This document shows positions 63,237 to 64,000 of a DNA stretch of 64,000 nucleotides, in pieces. Within the stretch, counting starts at the first letter, position 1. Each line of letters opens with the position of its first letter. This stretch comes from Rufibacter sp. DG15C (GTDB taxonomy: Bacteria; Bacteroidota; Bacteroidia; Cytophagales; Hymenobacteraceae), in the NCBI RefSeq assembly GCF_001577755.1, contig NZ_CP010776.1, positions 4,079,739 through 4,143,738 of the forward strand. Reading direction: 5' to 3'. The position numbers and the translations under genes are program-made. The notes under the pieces were generated by a model, which saw nothing but the letters and a program-made list of their open reading frames with translations, did no database searches and was not told the origin of the DNA.

Positions 63237-64000
63237 ATCCCAGCGCCTTTCAATTTTTGCACCGCCTCAGCAAACGCACGTCCGCGGTGTTCATAGTTAT
63301 TAAACAAGTCGAAGCTGGCGCAGGCCGGCGACAGCAGCACCACATCCCCTGCCTCAGCATAGCCCATGGCCAATTTGACCGCTTCGTTTACATCTTGCGT
63401 TTCCACCAAGTTTTGGCAGATGGGCGAGAAGGCCGTTACAATTTTGCTGTTGTCCACGCCCAGGGCCACGATGGCTTTCACTTTATCCTGCACCAGTGGC
63501 AGCAAGGTAGTATAGTCATTACCCTTGTCCTTGCCGCCCACTACCCACACAATGGGTTGCTTGATGCCATCTAGCGCATACCATACCGCTTCCACATTGG
63601 TGGCTTTGGAGTCATTGATAAAGGTTACGCCGTTTATCTCTTCTACTGGTTGCATGCGGTGCTCAGCGTTCTGGAAGGTGCTCAACCCCTCCTCAATCTG
63701 CTTAGGTGTCAACCCGACCAGCAAGGCCGCACCCACGGCGGCCATGGAATTGTATTGGTTGTGCTGGCCAATCAGTGGCGACTTGCTGGTGTCTACTTTT
63801 GCCGAGATTCCGGAAAAAGAGGCTATAATTGACTGGCCTTCATAGTGCAGCGCCAAACCTTCTTCATTTTTCAACCCAAACGGTACCGGAGTACCTGGCA
63901 CCTCATGCTTGGTTCTGTATTCCTGGATAAGGGAATCATCCTGGTTGAACAGCAAGTACTCAGAGGCTGTCATGTTCTGCGCCAACCTAAACTTGGCCGC
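63233..64000 (-). CDS. murD: UDP-N-acetylmuramoylalanine-D-glutamate ligase, 3' part (cut by window edge)
   Basis: Adds D-Glu to UDP-MurNAc-L-Ala. The visible 255 residues are the C-terminal two thirds: central domain MAAVGAALLVGLTPKQIEEGL, AEHRMQPVEEINGVTFINDSKATN and the C-terminal domain IVWVVGGKDKGNDYTTL. The frame stays open to 64000, so the N-terminal part and start lie outside. Overlaps ftsW by 4 bases. Confidence 0.93.
   Translation of the reverse strand, partial: AAKFRLAQNMTASEYLLFNQDDSLIQEYRTKHEVPGTPVPFGLKNEEGLALHYEGQSIIASFSGISAKVDTSKSPLIGQHNQYNSMAAVGAALLVGLTPKQIEEGLSTFQNAEHRMQPVEEINGVTFINDSKATNVEAVWYALDGIKQPIVWVVGGKDKGNDYTTLLPLVQDKVKAIVALGVDNSKIVTAFSPICQNLVETQDVNEAVKLAMGYAEAGDVVLLSPACASFDLFNNYEHRGRAFAEAVQKLKGAGI

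Overview
The window looks like chromosome of a Cytophagales member of the Bacteroidota, most like Hymenobacteraceae (Rufibacter/Nibribacter/Pontibacter type; the genus is inference). Support: type IX secretion C-terminal domains of both kinds, an SdhC-A-B complex with a single membrane subunit, a Bacteroidota-type murD-ftsW-murG-murC-ftsQ-ftsA-ftsZ cluster, DUF4369/TlpA lipoproteins, and TAnnTTTG -7 promoter boxes. I see no prophage, insertion sequence, CRISPR array or rRNA; the window is housekeeping and surface-protein chromosome.

Layout: 1-5950, tail of a DUF2975/HTH pair, a lipoprotein hydrolase, a secreted lyase-like protein, pgk. 6127-10436, recQ, a possible annealing-type protein, lolD. 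10744-14409, sucC, a secreted transglutaminase-like protein, a flavoprotein, ohr, tRNA-Arg(CCG). 14473-22233, a secreted Ig-domain protein, two-component genes and small unknowns. 22337-28578, amino acid permease, trehalase, Ktr/Trk potassium uptake. 28640-35722, a PAS kinase with response regulator, a PaaN-type aldehyde dehydrogenase, a secreted subtilase. 35890-42622, aconitase, TlpA and rhodanese thiol proteins, two DinB-fold proteins. 42888-51151, prenyl synthase, hydrolase-folK, a CapD-type dehydratase, fabD, a large CHU_C surface protein. 51492-55690, sdhCAB and an FMN reductase. 55951-64000, the division/murein cluster, running off the right edge. Aconitase, SucC and SdhCAB supply three TCA steps; the prenyl synthase would feed menaquinone to SdhCAB.

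The most striking feature is not a gene. A palindromic element, left arm CGTTTTTGGCCTGATTTC and right arm GAAATCAGGCCAAAAACG, occurs 25 times between genes, each copy spanning exactly 38 bp, never more than one per gap. It sits in 11 of 12 convergent gaps, 4 of 11 divergent gaps and 10 same-direction gaps. Several copies sit inside perfect locus-specific outer stems (two are uninterrupted palindromes of 60 and 52 bp); others are fused to the T-tract of an ordinary terminator. Two degenerate copies appear inside folK and murC. I do not recognise a named family; all counts were made by eye.
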